A DNA stretch of 14,741 nt from positions 1 through 14,741 of the forward strand of contig JACRCG010000150.1 of NCBI GenBank assembly GCA_016219145.1, written 5' to 3'. A model generated the notes under the pieces. The model searched no databases, was not told where the DNA came from, and saw only the letters and a program-made list of their open reading frames with translations. How positions within the stretch are numbered: position 1 is the stretch's first letter; each line of letters begins with the position of its first letter. Positions 8,536 through 14,741 of the stretch are shown here, piece by piece. Source of the DNA: Deltaproteobacteria bacterium. GTDB lineage: Bacteria; Desulfobacterota; Desulfuromonadia; Geobacterales; Pseudopelobacteraceae. The translations under genes were made by a program, and so were the position numbers.

Positions 8536-10233
8536 ATGAGTAACGTACTGAGCCTGACGACATTCCTGCCGATACTGGGTGTCCTGCTGCTTCTGTTTAT
8601 CCCCAAGGAGAGCAAGGGCGTGCTTCGCAATGTGACCCTGGCGGTAACAGTGGTAACCTTTCTGGTTTCGCTGCTGATCCTGTTCGGATTCAAGACCAAC
8701 GCAGAGTTCCAGTTTGTTGAAAACATGCCCTGGATTGCGGCCGGTCCGTTTGTCATGCGCTACAACATCGGTATCGACGGCATCAGCCTCTGGCTTGTTA
8801 TTCTGACGACCTTCATCATGCCGATAGCCGTATTATCTACATTCACTGCTGTTGAGGAAAAGGTCAAAGAGTACATGATCTGCCTGCTTCTGCTGGAAAC
8901 CGGCATGCTGGGCGCTTTTATATCTCTGGACCTGTTCCTGTTCTACATCTTCTGGGAAGTCATGCTGATACCGATGTACTTCATGATCGGCATCTGGGGC
9001 GGCAAAAACAAGATCTACGCTGCCGTCAAGTTCTTTATCTACACCATGGTAGGTTCTCTGCTGATGCTGGTAGCTTTGATCTTCCTATACTTCAAGGGGA
9101 TGCAGGCCGGCATTACCGATTTCAGCCTGCTGCATTTCTTCAACCTTAAACTGGATATTGCGACTCAGATATGGCTGTTCCTGGCCTTTGCATTTGCCTT
9201 TGCGATCAAAGTTCCGATGTTTCCGTTGCACACCTGGTTGCCGGATGCCCATACAGAAGCTCCAACTGCCGGTTCCGTAATATTGGCCGCTGTGCTCCTG
9301 AAAATGGGTACTTACGGTTATGTTCGTTTTGCAATGCCGCTTATCCCAGAAGCCGCCTACAAGTTTGCCCCGCTGATTGCAACTCTGGCGGTGATAGGTA
9401 TCATTTACGCCGCTCTGGTAGCCATGGTTCAGGAGGATGTCAAAAAGCTGGTAGCTTACTCGTCGGTGGCCCATCTAGGGTTTGTAATGCTGGGCGTCTT
9501 TGCATTCAATGTCGAGGGTATTACCGGCGGCATGTTGCAGATGCTGAATCACGGCGTTTCGACCGGCGCGCTGTTCCTTATCGTCGGCTTCATTTATGAA
9601 CGCCGTCATACCCGCCTTATTACTGATTTTGGAGGTCTCTCCAAACAGATGCCGATTTTTGCCACGATTTTCATGATAGTTACTTTTTCATCCGTCGGTC
9701 TGCCGGGCACAAACGGTTTTGTCGGTGAGTTCCTGATTCTGATCGGCGCTTTCGAGAGTCATCTGCGCTGGTGGACGGTAGTGGCAACCAGTGGCGTCAT
9801 TCTCTCTGCAGTTTACATGCTGTGGGTTTTCCAGCGTGTCATGTTCGGCGAGCTTGATAACCCCAAAAATCAGAAGCTCAACGATCTGAATGCCCGTGAA
9901 ATCACAATCATGGTTCCGCTGATAATTCTTGTTTTCGTGATGGGTATCTACCCCAAACCGGTTATAGACAGAATGGATCCGGCCATCAAAAAACTGGTTT
10001 CCCAGGTACGTCCGGCAGCGCTTAACGTAAAAGTAATGCCTGCTGCCATGTCGATGCCTGCGGCCGAGATGCCTGCCGGTCATTCCGGCATGCAGCAGAT
10101 GCCGACCGATAATGCCGGCGCAGGGGCACAAATGCCGGCCGGTCATCCCGGTGGTGATCAGATGCCTGCCGGTCACCCGGGCGGCTCACCAGCTGGTAAC
10201 CCGCATGCAGCACCGGCTGTCAAGCCGCACTAA
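8536..10233 (+). CDS. nuoM: NADH-quinone oxidoreductase subunit M (NuoM) with Met/His/Pro-rich C-terminal repeat tail
   Basis: NuoM is the central antiporter-like proton-pumping subunit of complex I. The 565-residue protein starts at the ATG preceded by AAAGGAG (8520-8526). Key residues are present: E141 in FYIFWEVMLIPMYFMIG, K225 in AIKVPMFPLHTWLPDAHTEA, and K256 in LLKMGTYGYVR. The conserved transmembrane core ends near residue 480 (IYPKPVIDRM). Beyond about residue 500 comes an unusual 65-residue hydrophilic tail rich in Met, Pro, Ala, Gly and His. It contains eight Met (501, 505, 507, 512, 519, 522, 533, 543) and five His (516, 537, 547, 557, 565), with MPAGH repeated at 512, 533 and 543. 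E. coli NuoM (about 509 residues) ends without such a tail. The function of the tail is unknown; a flexible linker or metal-binding segment is possible. The core assignment is firm. Confidence 0.96.
   Translation: MSNVLSLTTFLPILGVLLLLFIPKESKGVLRNVTLAVTVVTFLVSLLILFGFKTNAEFQFVENMPWIAAGPFVMRYNIGIDGISLWLVILTTFIMPIAVLSTFTAVEEKVKEYMICLLLLETGMLGAFISLDLFLFYIFWEVMLIPMYFMIGIWGGKNKIYAAVKFFIYTMVGSLLMLVALIFLYFKGMQAGITDFSLLHFFNLKLDIATQIWLFLAFAFAFAIKVPMFPLHTWLPDAHTEAPTAGSVILAAVLLKMGTYGYVRFAMPLIPEAAYKFAPLIATLAVIGIIYAALVAMVQEDVKKLVAYSSVAHLGFVMLGVFAFNVEGITGGMLQMLNHGVSTGALFLIVGFIYERRHTRLITDFGGLSKQMPIFATIFMIVTFSSVGLPGTNGFVGEFLILIGAFESHLRWWTVVATSGVILSAVYMLWVFQRVMFGELDNPKNQKLNDLNAREITIMVPLIILVFVMGIYPKPVIDRMDPAIKKLVSQVRPAALNVKVMPAAMSMPAAEMPAGHSGMQQMPTDNAGAGAQMPAGHPGGDQMPAGHPGGSPAGNPHAAPAVKPH
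10069..10185 (+). repeat. Imperfect coding repeat (MPAGH-x-GG units) in the nuoM 3' end
   Basis: Three related units start with ATG at 10069, 10132 and 10162 and encode MPAGHSG, MPAGHPGG and MPAGHPGG. Units two and three differ at five codons by silent changes only (CCG/CCT, CAT/CAC, CCC/CCG and two GGT/GGC). The reading frame and peptide are kept while the DNA has drifted. Confidence 0.8.
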
Positions 10234-10276
10234 ACCTGACAATAAAACGAGTCAACCTGACCGGAGGATATTTTAG

Positions 10277-11734
10277 ATGGACAAGATTTTAATTCCAGTC
10301 GTCAATATGACGCCGATCCTGCCGGAGATTTTTCTCTCCGTACTGGCCATGGTTCTGCTGCTGGTAAATGTGTTTTCACCCAGCGGCAAGAAGTCTTACC
10401 TGGCCTACATCAGCTTTGTTGGTATTCTTGCGACAGCCGTGATTGTCGGGGCAGGGTGGGGCGGCCATATCGAGAGCTTCAGCGGCTCGGTGGTGCTGGA
10501 TAACTTCGCTACCTTCTTCAAGATGACATTCCTGGTAGCCGCCGGTCTGGCAGTGCTGATATCCGACCAGTACATGGATCGTGAAGGATGCAACCACGGC
10601 GAGCTTTACCCGCTGATCCTTTTCACAGTTGTCGGCATGATGCTGATGGCGTCCGGCACTGATCTGATGACCATCTTCCTGGGCCTGGAAGTAATGTCGG
10701 TATCACTGTATGTTCTGGCAGGCTTCAACCGAGGCAATACCAAATCAAACGAGGCTGGCCTCAAATATTTTCTGCTGGGAGCATTTTCTACCGGATTTCT
10801 GCTCTACGGCATGGCGCTGATCTACGGTGCTACCGGTACGACCCGTATCTACAAGATTGCCGCAATTGTCGGGCAGATGACGGTTCCTTCTGCAAATATA
10901 CTGCTGCTGGCCGGAATGCTGCTGCTGCTGACCGGGTTTCTGTTCAAGGTTGCCGCAGCACCTTTTCATATGTGGACACCGGATGTCTACGAGGGCGCTC
11001 CGACTCCCATGACAGCTTTCATGTCGGCCGGACCAAAAGCCGCCGGTTTTGCGGCTGCTCTGAGGATTCTGCTGGTTGCCCTGCCGACCCTTCAGGTTGA
11101 ATGGAGCCAGCTGCTCTGGATTATTGCCGTACTGACCATGACGATCGGTAACATTACCGCTTTGCGCCAGGACAACATCAAACGCATGCTGGCATACTCC
11201 TCCATAGCCCATGCCGGTTACTGTCTGGTCGGTTTTGCTGCCGGGAACGGAACCGGTACGGCCGGCATCCTGTTTTACATGCTTTCCTACGCCTTCATGA
11301 ATATCGGCGCCTTTGCCATTGTCATTCTGGTAGCCAAGAAGGGAGAGACCAACGGCAACGTGATGGATTTTGCCGGACTTGGTTTCAAGCGCCCGGTTCT
11401 GGCAGTCGCCATGACGGTGTTTCTTTTTTCGTTGGCCGGCATGCCGCCAACGGCCGGATTCATCGGCAAATTCTATCTCTTCTCGGGCGCGATACAGAAG
11501 GGGTACATCTGGCTGGCGATCATTGGTGTGCTGAACAGCGCCGCGTCGGTTTATTACTACCTGCGGGTGATGGTCTATATGTATATGAAGGATCCCAAGG
11601 AAGAGTTTGATTGGGTTCAGGTTACTACTCCGATTGCCATCGCGCTGCTGATCGCGGTAGCCGGTTCTCTGATTCCCGGCATTGTCCCATCGTTCATTCT
11701 TGATTTTGCCCAGCAGGCGGTTCGGCTGATCTAG
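10277..11734 (+). CDS. nuoN: NADH-quinone oxidoreductase subunit N (NuoN)
   Basis: NuoN is the third antiporter-like pumping subunit, proximal to NuoK. The 485-residue membrane protein has the expected charged residues: E138 in FLGLEVMSVSLYVLAGF, K163 in NEAGLKYFLLGAFS, K224 in LFKVAAAPFHMWTPDVYEG, and K254 in the following MSAGPKAAGF segment. The later AYSSIAHAGYCLVG segment and the IGKFYLFSGAIQ stretch are also family hallmarks. GGAGG at 10263-10267 sits 9 nt before the ATG. This is the last gene of the operon and is followed by a strong terminator. Length matches E. coli NuoN (485 residues). Confidence 0.97.
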   Translation: MDKILIPVVNMTPILPEIFLSVLAMVLLLVNVFSPSGKKSYLAYISFVGILATAVIVGAGWGGHIESFSGSVVLDNFATFFKMTFLVAAGLAVLISDQYMDREGCNHGELYPLILFTVVGMMLMASGTDLMTIFLGLEVMSVSLYVLAGFNRGNTKSNEAGLKYFLLGAFSTGFLLYGMALIYGATGTTRIYKIAAIVGQMTVPSANILLLAGMLLLLTGFLFKVAAAPFHMWTPDVYEGAPTPMTAFMSAGPKAAGFAAALRILLVALPTLQVEWSQLLWIIAVLTMTIGNITALRQDNIKRMLAYSSIAHAGYCLVGFAAGNGTGTAGILFYMLSYAFMNIGAFAIVILVAKKGETNGNVMDFAGLGFKRPVLAVAMTVFLFSLAGMPPTAGFIGKFYLFSGAIQKGYIWLAIIGVLNSAASVYYYLRVMVYMYMKDPKEEFDWVQVTTPIAIALLIAVAGSLIPGIVPSFILDFAQQAVRLI

Positions 11735-11765
11735 GCAGACAGTTTCTATATTATCCGTACACATC

Positions 11766-11798
11766 AAGGGTGGCCTCATATGAGACCACCCTTTTTTT
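11766..11798 (+). terminator. Rho-independent terminator of the nuo operon
   Basis: AAGGGTGGCCTCAT and ATGAGACCACCCTT form a near-perfect inverted repeat (one C/A mismatch), followed by a run of seven T (11792-11798). It starts about 30 nt after the nuoN stop. The opposite strand lacks a T run after the hairpin, so it should act only on + strand transcription. Confidence 0.93.
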
Positions 11799-11852
11799 AT
11801 AATGCCACTGACGGAGACAAACAAGGGATTTTACTGGAGAAGAGCTGCCAAA

Positions 11853-11867
11853 TGGGATACTATCCCA
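11853..11867. promoter_or_regulatory. 15-bp perfect palindrome in the prmC leader
   Basis: TGGGATACTATCCCA has two 7-nt arms around a single central C, 18 nt before the prmC start codon. It overlaps an extended -10-like sequence (TGGGATACT), so it could be an operator over a promoter; as RNA it could form a short TGGGA/TCCCA stem with a 5-nt loop ahead of the ribosome-binding site. I recognise no regulator for it, and no clear -35 element is visible. Confidence 0.35.
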
Positions 11868-11874
11868 CGCTCAT

Positions 11875-11878
11875 GGAG
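11875..11878 (+). promoter_or_regulatory. Shine-Dalgarno sequence that decides the prmC start
   Basis: GGAG lies 7 nt before the ATG at 11886. The earlier in-frame ATG at 11802 directly follows the nuo terminator T run, has no ribosome-binding site, and would add 28 residues not expected in PrmC. Confidence 0.7.
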
Positions 11879-11885
11879 TTATGCT

Positions 11886-12749
11886 ATGAAGCAGCAGGAA
11901 ATCTGGACCACATTAAAAGTTCTGAACTGGACCAAAGAGTTTCTGGCGGTTAAAGGGGTCGAGAATGCCCGCCTGGAAGCCGAGTGGCTTCTCTGCGCTG
12001 CCACCGGCCTGGATCGGGTCGGCCTGTACCTCAATTTCGAAAAGCCGCTGAACGATTCCGAGCTCTCCTCCTTTCGAGCAATGGTTGCTCGCCGGGGCAG
12101 GCGGGAACCGCTGCAGCACATACTCGGCACTCAGGAGTTCTGCGGTCTTGAGTTCGAAGTGACGCCGGATATCCTGATACCTCGCCATGACACGGAAACA
12201 TTGGTAAATGAAGCGGCCTCACGCAAGACCGATGCCCGTACGCTGCTGGACATCGGAACCGGGAGCGGTTGCATAGCAATAGCGCTGGCCAGGCAGCTTC
12301 CTGTAGCTGCCGTAACAGCCACTGATATCTCGGCAGCTGCTCTGGCGGTGGCACGTCGCAACGCTGAACGCCATGGCGTTGCGATTGAATTCCTGCAAGG
12401 CTCGCTTTTCATGCCGGTCACTGGCCGGCGCTTCGACCTGATAGTTTCAAATCCGCCCTACATTTCTTCTGAAGATATTGCAGGTCTGGAACCGGAGGTG
12501 CGGGATTATGACCCTCACAGCGCGCTGGATGGCGGCAGGGACGGTCTGGATGTCTATCGCTTGCTTGTTCCTGATGCCCGTGAATATCTGAATCCCGGCG
12601 GCTGTCTGCTGCTGGAGGTCGGAATCGGACAAGCTGACGACATAATCAGGCTGATTCATGAATCCGGCGGTTACGAACAACCATTTACAGCTTCTGACCC
12701 CGGCGGCGTTATGAGGGTGGTCGGAGCACAACGAAGGGATAACGCATGA
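11886..12749 (+). CDS. prmC: Peptide chain release factor N5-glutamine methyltransferase (PrmC/HemK)
   Basis: PrmC methylates the glutamine of the GGQ motif in release factors RF1 and RF2, using S-adenosylmethionine, and so improves translation termination. The 287-residue product (from ATG 11886) has the helical N-terminal substrate-binding domain (about 1-85), then the bridging segment GTQEFCGLEFEVTPDILIPR at 81-100 and HDTE. Next comes the SAM-binding motif LDIGTGSGC at 121-129, and the active-site SNPPYIS at 188-194, whose NPPY binds the substrate glutamine amide. H101 stands where a proline is usual (RPxTE). prmC often sits beside prfA; here it instead overlaps hpt by 4 nt (ATGA). A terminator separates it from nuoN, so it must have its own promoter in the 11799-11880 leader. 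Confidence 0.94.
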   Translation: MKQQEIWTTLKVLNWTKEFLAVKGVENARLEAEWLLCAATGLDRVGLYLNFEKPLNDSELSSFRAMVARRGRREPLQHILGTQEFCGLEFEVTPDILIPRHDTETLVNEAASRKTDARTLLDIGTGSGCIAIALARQLPVAAVTATDISAAALAVARRNAERHGVAIEFLQGSLFMPVTGRRFDLIVSNPPYISSEDIAGLEPEVRDYDPHSALDGGRDGLDVYRLLVPDAREYLNPGGCLLLEVGIGQADDIIRLIHESGGYEQPFTASDPGGVMRVVGAQRRDNA

Positions 12750-13297
12750 AAACCAAAGAGGCAGAAAAACTGTTGGCTGATGCCGATCTGCTGGTTACTG
12801 AAGCAGAGGTGTTGAAGGCGATCGAGCGGCTGGCAGACGAGATCACCGCACAGCTGAAAGAATCCAGCCCGGTCCTGATCTGCGTCATGAACGGCGGACT
12901 GATCTTTGCCGGGCAGCTGCTGACCAGGCTGCGTTTCCCGCTTGAGATCGATTATGTCCATGCCACCCGCTACGGCCACGAAATAAACGGCTCCCACCTG
13001 CACTGGACCGTCAGACCGCAAATCGACCTGAAGGGCAGGACAGTGCTGCTGCTGGACGATATTCTGGACGAAGGAGTTACTTTAGCAGCTATTGCAGATT
13101 ACTGCCGCCAGCAGGGTGCGGCGGTGGTGCTTATGGCAGTGCTGGTGGAGAAACTGCATCTGCGCAAGGTGAAACCTGGCATGCATGCCGATTTCAGCGG
13201 CATAGAGGTCGGCGACAGATTCCTGTTCGGCTATGGCCTGGATTACAAAGGATACTGGCGCAACGCGCCGGGGATTTATGCAGTGAAGGGGAAATAG
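12746..13297 (+). CDS. hpt: Hypoxanthine-guanine phosphoribosyltransferase
   Basis: This cytoplasmic purine-salvage enzyme converts hypoxanthine or guanine plus PRPP to IMP or GMP. The 183-residue protein has the type-I phosphoribosyltransferase fold. VLICVMNGGLIFAGQL (43-58) contains the early PPi-binding loop, YVHATRYG (70-77) the flexible-loop region, VLLLDDILDEGVTL (100-113) the PRPP loop, and DRFLFGYGLDYKGYWRNAPG (157-176) the purine-binding end. The PRPP loop reads DDILDEGVT, not the EDIIDTGKT of E. coli/human HPRT; this DILDEG form characterises a separate bacterial HPRT subfamily known from Pseudomonas-type proteins, so it should be active. AAGGGA at 12734-12739 precedes the ATG, which overlaps the prmC stop as ATGA, implying translational coupling. 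The stop codon is inside the terminator hairpin. Substrate preference between hypoxanthine, guanine and xanthine cannot be read from the sequence. Confidence 0.9.
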   Translation: MKTKEAEKLLADADLLVTEAEVLKAIERLADEITAQLKESSPVLICVMNGGLIFAGQLLTRLRFPLEIDYVHATRYGHEINGSHLHWTVRPQIDLKGRTVLLLDDILDEGVTLAAIADYCRQQGAAVVLMAVLVEKLHLRKVKPGMHADFSGIEVGDRFLFGYGLDYKGYWRNAPGIYAVKGK

Positions 13298-13322
13298 GGT
13301 ACTTAAACCCTGCCCCTTTTTT
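13286..13322 (+). terminator. Rho-independent terminator of prmC-hpt, overlapping both convergent gene ends
   Basis: An outer stem AAGGGG (13286-13291)/CCCCTT (13313-13318) encloses an inner stem AGGGT (13296-13300)/ACCCT (13307-13311), followed by six T (13317-13322). The stop codons of hpt (13295-13297) and of the minus-strand regulator (13303-13305) both lie inside the structure. On the minus strand the hairpin is followed by only two T, so it mainly serves hpt. Confidence 0.8.
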
Positions 13323-13899
13323 GCTCCTCCAGATCTTTAAGAAATATTTCATAGCAGACAGGACAGATTCCGTGGCTGAATTCAGCCTCCGAATGGTCCC
13401 GTATATACATTTCCATCTGCTCCCAGGAGCCTTTGTCGTCACGTATCTTTTTACAATACGAGCAGATCGGTATAATGCCCCGCAGCACTTTGATTTCTTT
13501 CAGTAGTTTCTGCCGCTCGATCGCGTGATTGATGGCCTTCCTTAGTACCGGAAACGATATATCTCCCTTGACAAGATAGTCCTGTGCGCCTTCGTGGATC
13601 GCCTGCAATCCCATCTCCTCATCGTTCAGTCCGGTCAGGACGATGACGGGGGTATCGGAGGCAACCGGGATAAATCGCCTGACCGTCTCAAGCCCCTGAC
13701 TGTCCGGAAGCCCCAGGTCAAGCAGGATGACATCAAAAAAATTATTAACACACGCTTCGACCGCTTTTTCAAAAGTGCCGGCAAACTCCTTACGGTATAA
13801 GGTTTCAATTAGTTCTTCTCCGGAGAGCAGCTCTTTAAGCAAAAAGTGATAATCGGGATCATCTTCTACAATCAGCATGGAGATCGTTTTCGGTTCCAT
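13303..13899 (-). CDS. Response regulator: receiver domain plus C-terminal four-cysteine module
   Basis: The 198-residue protein begins with a CheY-like receiver domain (about 5-128): acidic pocket E12/D13/D14, phospho-acceptor D61 in VILLDLGLPDSQG, switch T89 in VIVLTGLND, and K111 in DYLVKGD. A short helical linker (129-140) leads to a conserved C-terminal module, IIPICSYCKKIRDDKGSW (142-159) and FSHGICPVC (174-182), with paired cysteines C146/C149 and C179/C182. I know this module from the C-termini of many PAS, GAF and receiver proteins of Geobacter and relatives, but not with a proven function; the C4 layout suggests zinc binding. There is no DNA-binding or enzymatic output domain. It begins 9 nt after the upstream regulator, whose stop codon abuts its GGGGG ribosome-binding site. 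The last six codons and the stop overlap the hpt terminator. Confidence 0.85.
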   Translation of the reverse strand: MEPKTISMLIVEDDPDYHFLLKELLSGEELIETLYRKEFAGTFEKAVEACVNNFFDVILLDLGLPDSQGLETVRRFIPVASDTPVIVLTGLNDEEMGLQAIHEGAQDYLVKGDISFPVLRKAINHAIERQKLLKEIKVLRGIIPICSYCKKIRDDKGSWEQMEMYIRDHSEAEFSHGICPVCYEIFLKDLEEQKRGRV

Positions 13900-13908
13900 A
13901 AATACCCC

Positions 13909-14358
13909 CTAGCGCTGCGCTGGCAGCATGACTATCTGCAGCCAGTATTCGGTGACTTTGTTGACGATCTCAAGCAGCCTGTCGTATGAGACCGGTTTCC
14001 GGATATAGGAGTTGACACCCAGTTCATAGCTTTGCAGGATATCCTCCTCTGACTTCGAGGTGGTCAGAATAACAATCGGTATCCTGCGCAGCAAAGGGTT
14101 TGACTTGATCTCCCGCAAAGCCTCTCTGCCGTCCATTCTGGGCATGTTGAGGTCAAGCAGGATGATGGCGGGCTCCGGGGCATCCGCCAAGTTACGGTAG
14201 TTACCCCGATGGAGGAGGTAGTCCATCAGCTCTTCGCCGTTTTTTACACGATACAGCGTGTTCAGAATGCGTCCTTCCTGAAGCGCTTCCCTGGTCAAAA
14301 GGTAATCGTCATCGTCATCTTCGGCCATCAGGATGATGGCTTCTTTTACGTCGGTCAT
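13909..14358 (-). CDS. Single-domain response regulator, Rcp1/CheY-like
   Basis: The 149-residue protein is a receiver domain only. It has the acidic pocket within AEDDDDDYLL (12-21), phospho-acceptor D69 in AIILLDLNMPRMDG, T99 in PIVILTTSKSEED, and K121 in YIRKPVS. The extra loop between beta-2 and beta-3 (LLHRGNYRNLADAPEP) and the LDLNMPRMDGREALREIK pattern are typical of the Rcp1 family that partners with phytochrome-like and other soluble histidine kinases. It has no output domain, so it probably acts by protein-protein contact or in a phosphorelay. Its ATG overlaps the stop of the upstream kinase gene (ATGA), strong evidence that the kinase is its partner. Short gap (9 nt) to the second regulator. 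Confidence 0.9.
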   Translation of the reverse strand: MTDVKEAIILMAEDDDDDYLLTREALQEGRILNTLYRVKNGEELMDYLLHRGNYRNLADAPEPAIILLDLNMPRMDGREALREIKSNPLLRRIPIVILTTSKSEEDILQSYELGVNSYIRKPVSYDRLLEIVNKVTEYWLQIVMLPAQR

Positions 14359-14741
14359 GTCGGTCCCCTTACTGAATTATTAGCCGGCAGCGTCACAATA
14401 AAAGTCGCTCCTTGGCCAGGTATGCTCCGTGCCGCAATTGTCCCTTTATGCCGCTCGATAATCTTGCTGCATAACGCCAGGCCTATGCCGGTTCCCTCAT
14501 ATTCGTCCCGGCCGTGCAGCCGCTGAAACAGGGTATATATCCGGTCGAGGTATTTCTCGTCAAAGCCGATGCCGTTGTCTTCTATCGTTATCTCAGCAGA
14601 ACCGTCTTCCAACGTCCGGCCGCTCACGCGGATCAGTGGCGGAACCTCTTCCTTGCGGAACTTCAAGGCATTGCCGATCAGGTTCTGGAAGAGCTGGGCC
14701 ATCTGCATTTTGTCAGCCATCACGGATGGAAGCGGCCCGGC
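14355..14741 (-). CDS. Sensor histidine kinase, C-terminal ATPase domain (5' end beyond window edge)
   Basis: Only the last 128 residues are in the window; the frame is open to the edge, so the ATG/GTG codons near 14720 are internal. This is the HATPase_c catalytic domain. It shows the N box LFQNLIGNALKFR, G1 box EDNGIGFD, F box IYTLFQRLH, and G2 box GTGIGLALCSKIIERHKG, ending GQGATFIVTLP plus a short tail. These are all the ATP-binding elements, so the kinase should be active. The dimerisation domain with the phospho-accepting histidine and the sensor domains lie outside the window, so its signal cannot be named. The N and F box style matches PAS/GAF kinases that pair with Rcp1-like regulators. 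It overlaps the next gene by 4 nt. Confidence 0.9.
   Translation of the reverse strand, partial: AGPLPSVMADKMQMAQLFQNLIGNALKFRKEEVPPLIRVSGRTLEDGSAEITIEDNGIGFDEKYLDRIYTLFQRLHGRDEYEGTGIGLALCSKIIERHKGTIAARSIPGQGATFIVTLPANNSVRGPT

Noticed and set aside
10233..10261. Direct repeat AACCTGAC spaced by 21 nt in the nuoM-nuoN gap
   Set aside because: Eight bases is short, the first copy overlaps the nuoM stop codon, and no palindrome or promoter accompanies it.
10745..11824. A 359-codon open frame on the minus strand opposite nuoN
   Set aside because: It lies fully antisense to a clear membrane-protein gene, runs through the nuo terminator, and its product is rich in Gln, His, Arg and Gly with no recognisable domain, as expected for a shadow frame.
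11802..11885. Earlier in-frame ATG for prmC at 11802
   Set aside because: It comes right after the terminator T run without a ribosome-binding site; the encoded 28 residues do not resemble a PrmC N-terminus.
12746..13297. Loss of the usual threonine in the hpt PRPP loop (DILDEG for DIIDTG) as a sign of an inactive enzyme
   Set aside because: The DILDEG form is a normal feature of a known bacterial HPRT subfamily, and the catalytic aspartate and the rest of the fold are kept.

Overview
The window holds the distal two thirds of a canonical 14-subunit respiratory complex I operon, a two-gene housekeeping unit, and, on the opposite strand, the 3' end of a two-component signalling operon. Gene content and protein style point to a member of the Geobacterales/Desulfuromonadales (Geobacter, Trichlorobacter or Pelobacter-like). 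The signs are NuoF with an added C-terminal 2x[4Fe-4S] ferredoxin domain, a short NuoI, an HPRT of the DILDEG subfamily, an Rcp1-like response regulator, and a response regulator ending in a CxxC...CPxC module that I associate with this lineage. Base composition looks moderately GC-rich throughout, with no obvious foreign island. The genus assignment is inference only.

Positions 1-11798 (+ strand): nuoF (5' end cut by the window edge), nuoG, nuoH, nuoI, nuoJ, nuoK, nuoL, nuoM and nuoN in the standard order, separated by gaps of 11-57 nt, each with its own Shine-Dalgarno sequence. A strong rho-independent terminator follows nuoN. NuoF and NuoG form the electron-input arm, NuoI carries electrons to the quinone site at NuoH, and NuoJ, K, L, M and N build the proton-pumping arm. 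The cluster/ligand residues and the membrane glutamates and lysines that I checked are present, so the complex looks functional. The oddest part is a Met/His/Pro/Gly-rich repeat tail on NuoM.

Positions 11799-13322 (+ strand): a short leader with a perfect 15-bp palindrome, then prmC (release-factor glutamine methyltransferase) and hpt (hypoxanthine-guanine phosphoribosyltransferase), which overlap by 4 nt. They end in a terminator that overlaps the last codons of the convergent response-regulator gene.

Positions 13303-14741 (- strand, read right to left): the ATPase end of a sensor histidine kinase (cut by the window edge), an Rcp1-like single-domain response regulator overlapping it by 4 nt, and a second response regulator with a C-terminal four-cysteine module. 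This is a compact, translationally coupled signalling unit whose input is unknown from this window.

No stretch longer than about 150 nt lacks a gene. I saw no tRNA, rRNA, insertion sequence, CRISPR array or phage feature. Most of the window is ordinary core metabolism; the items most worth a second look are the NuoM tail and the cysteine module on the response regulator.
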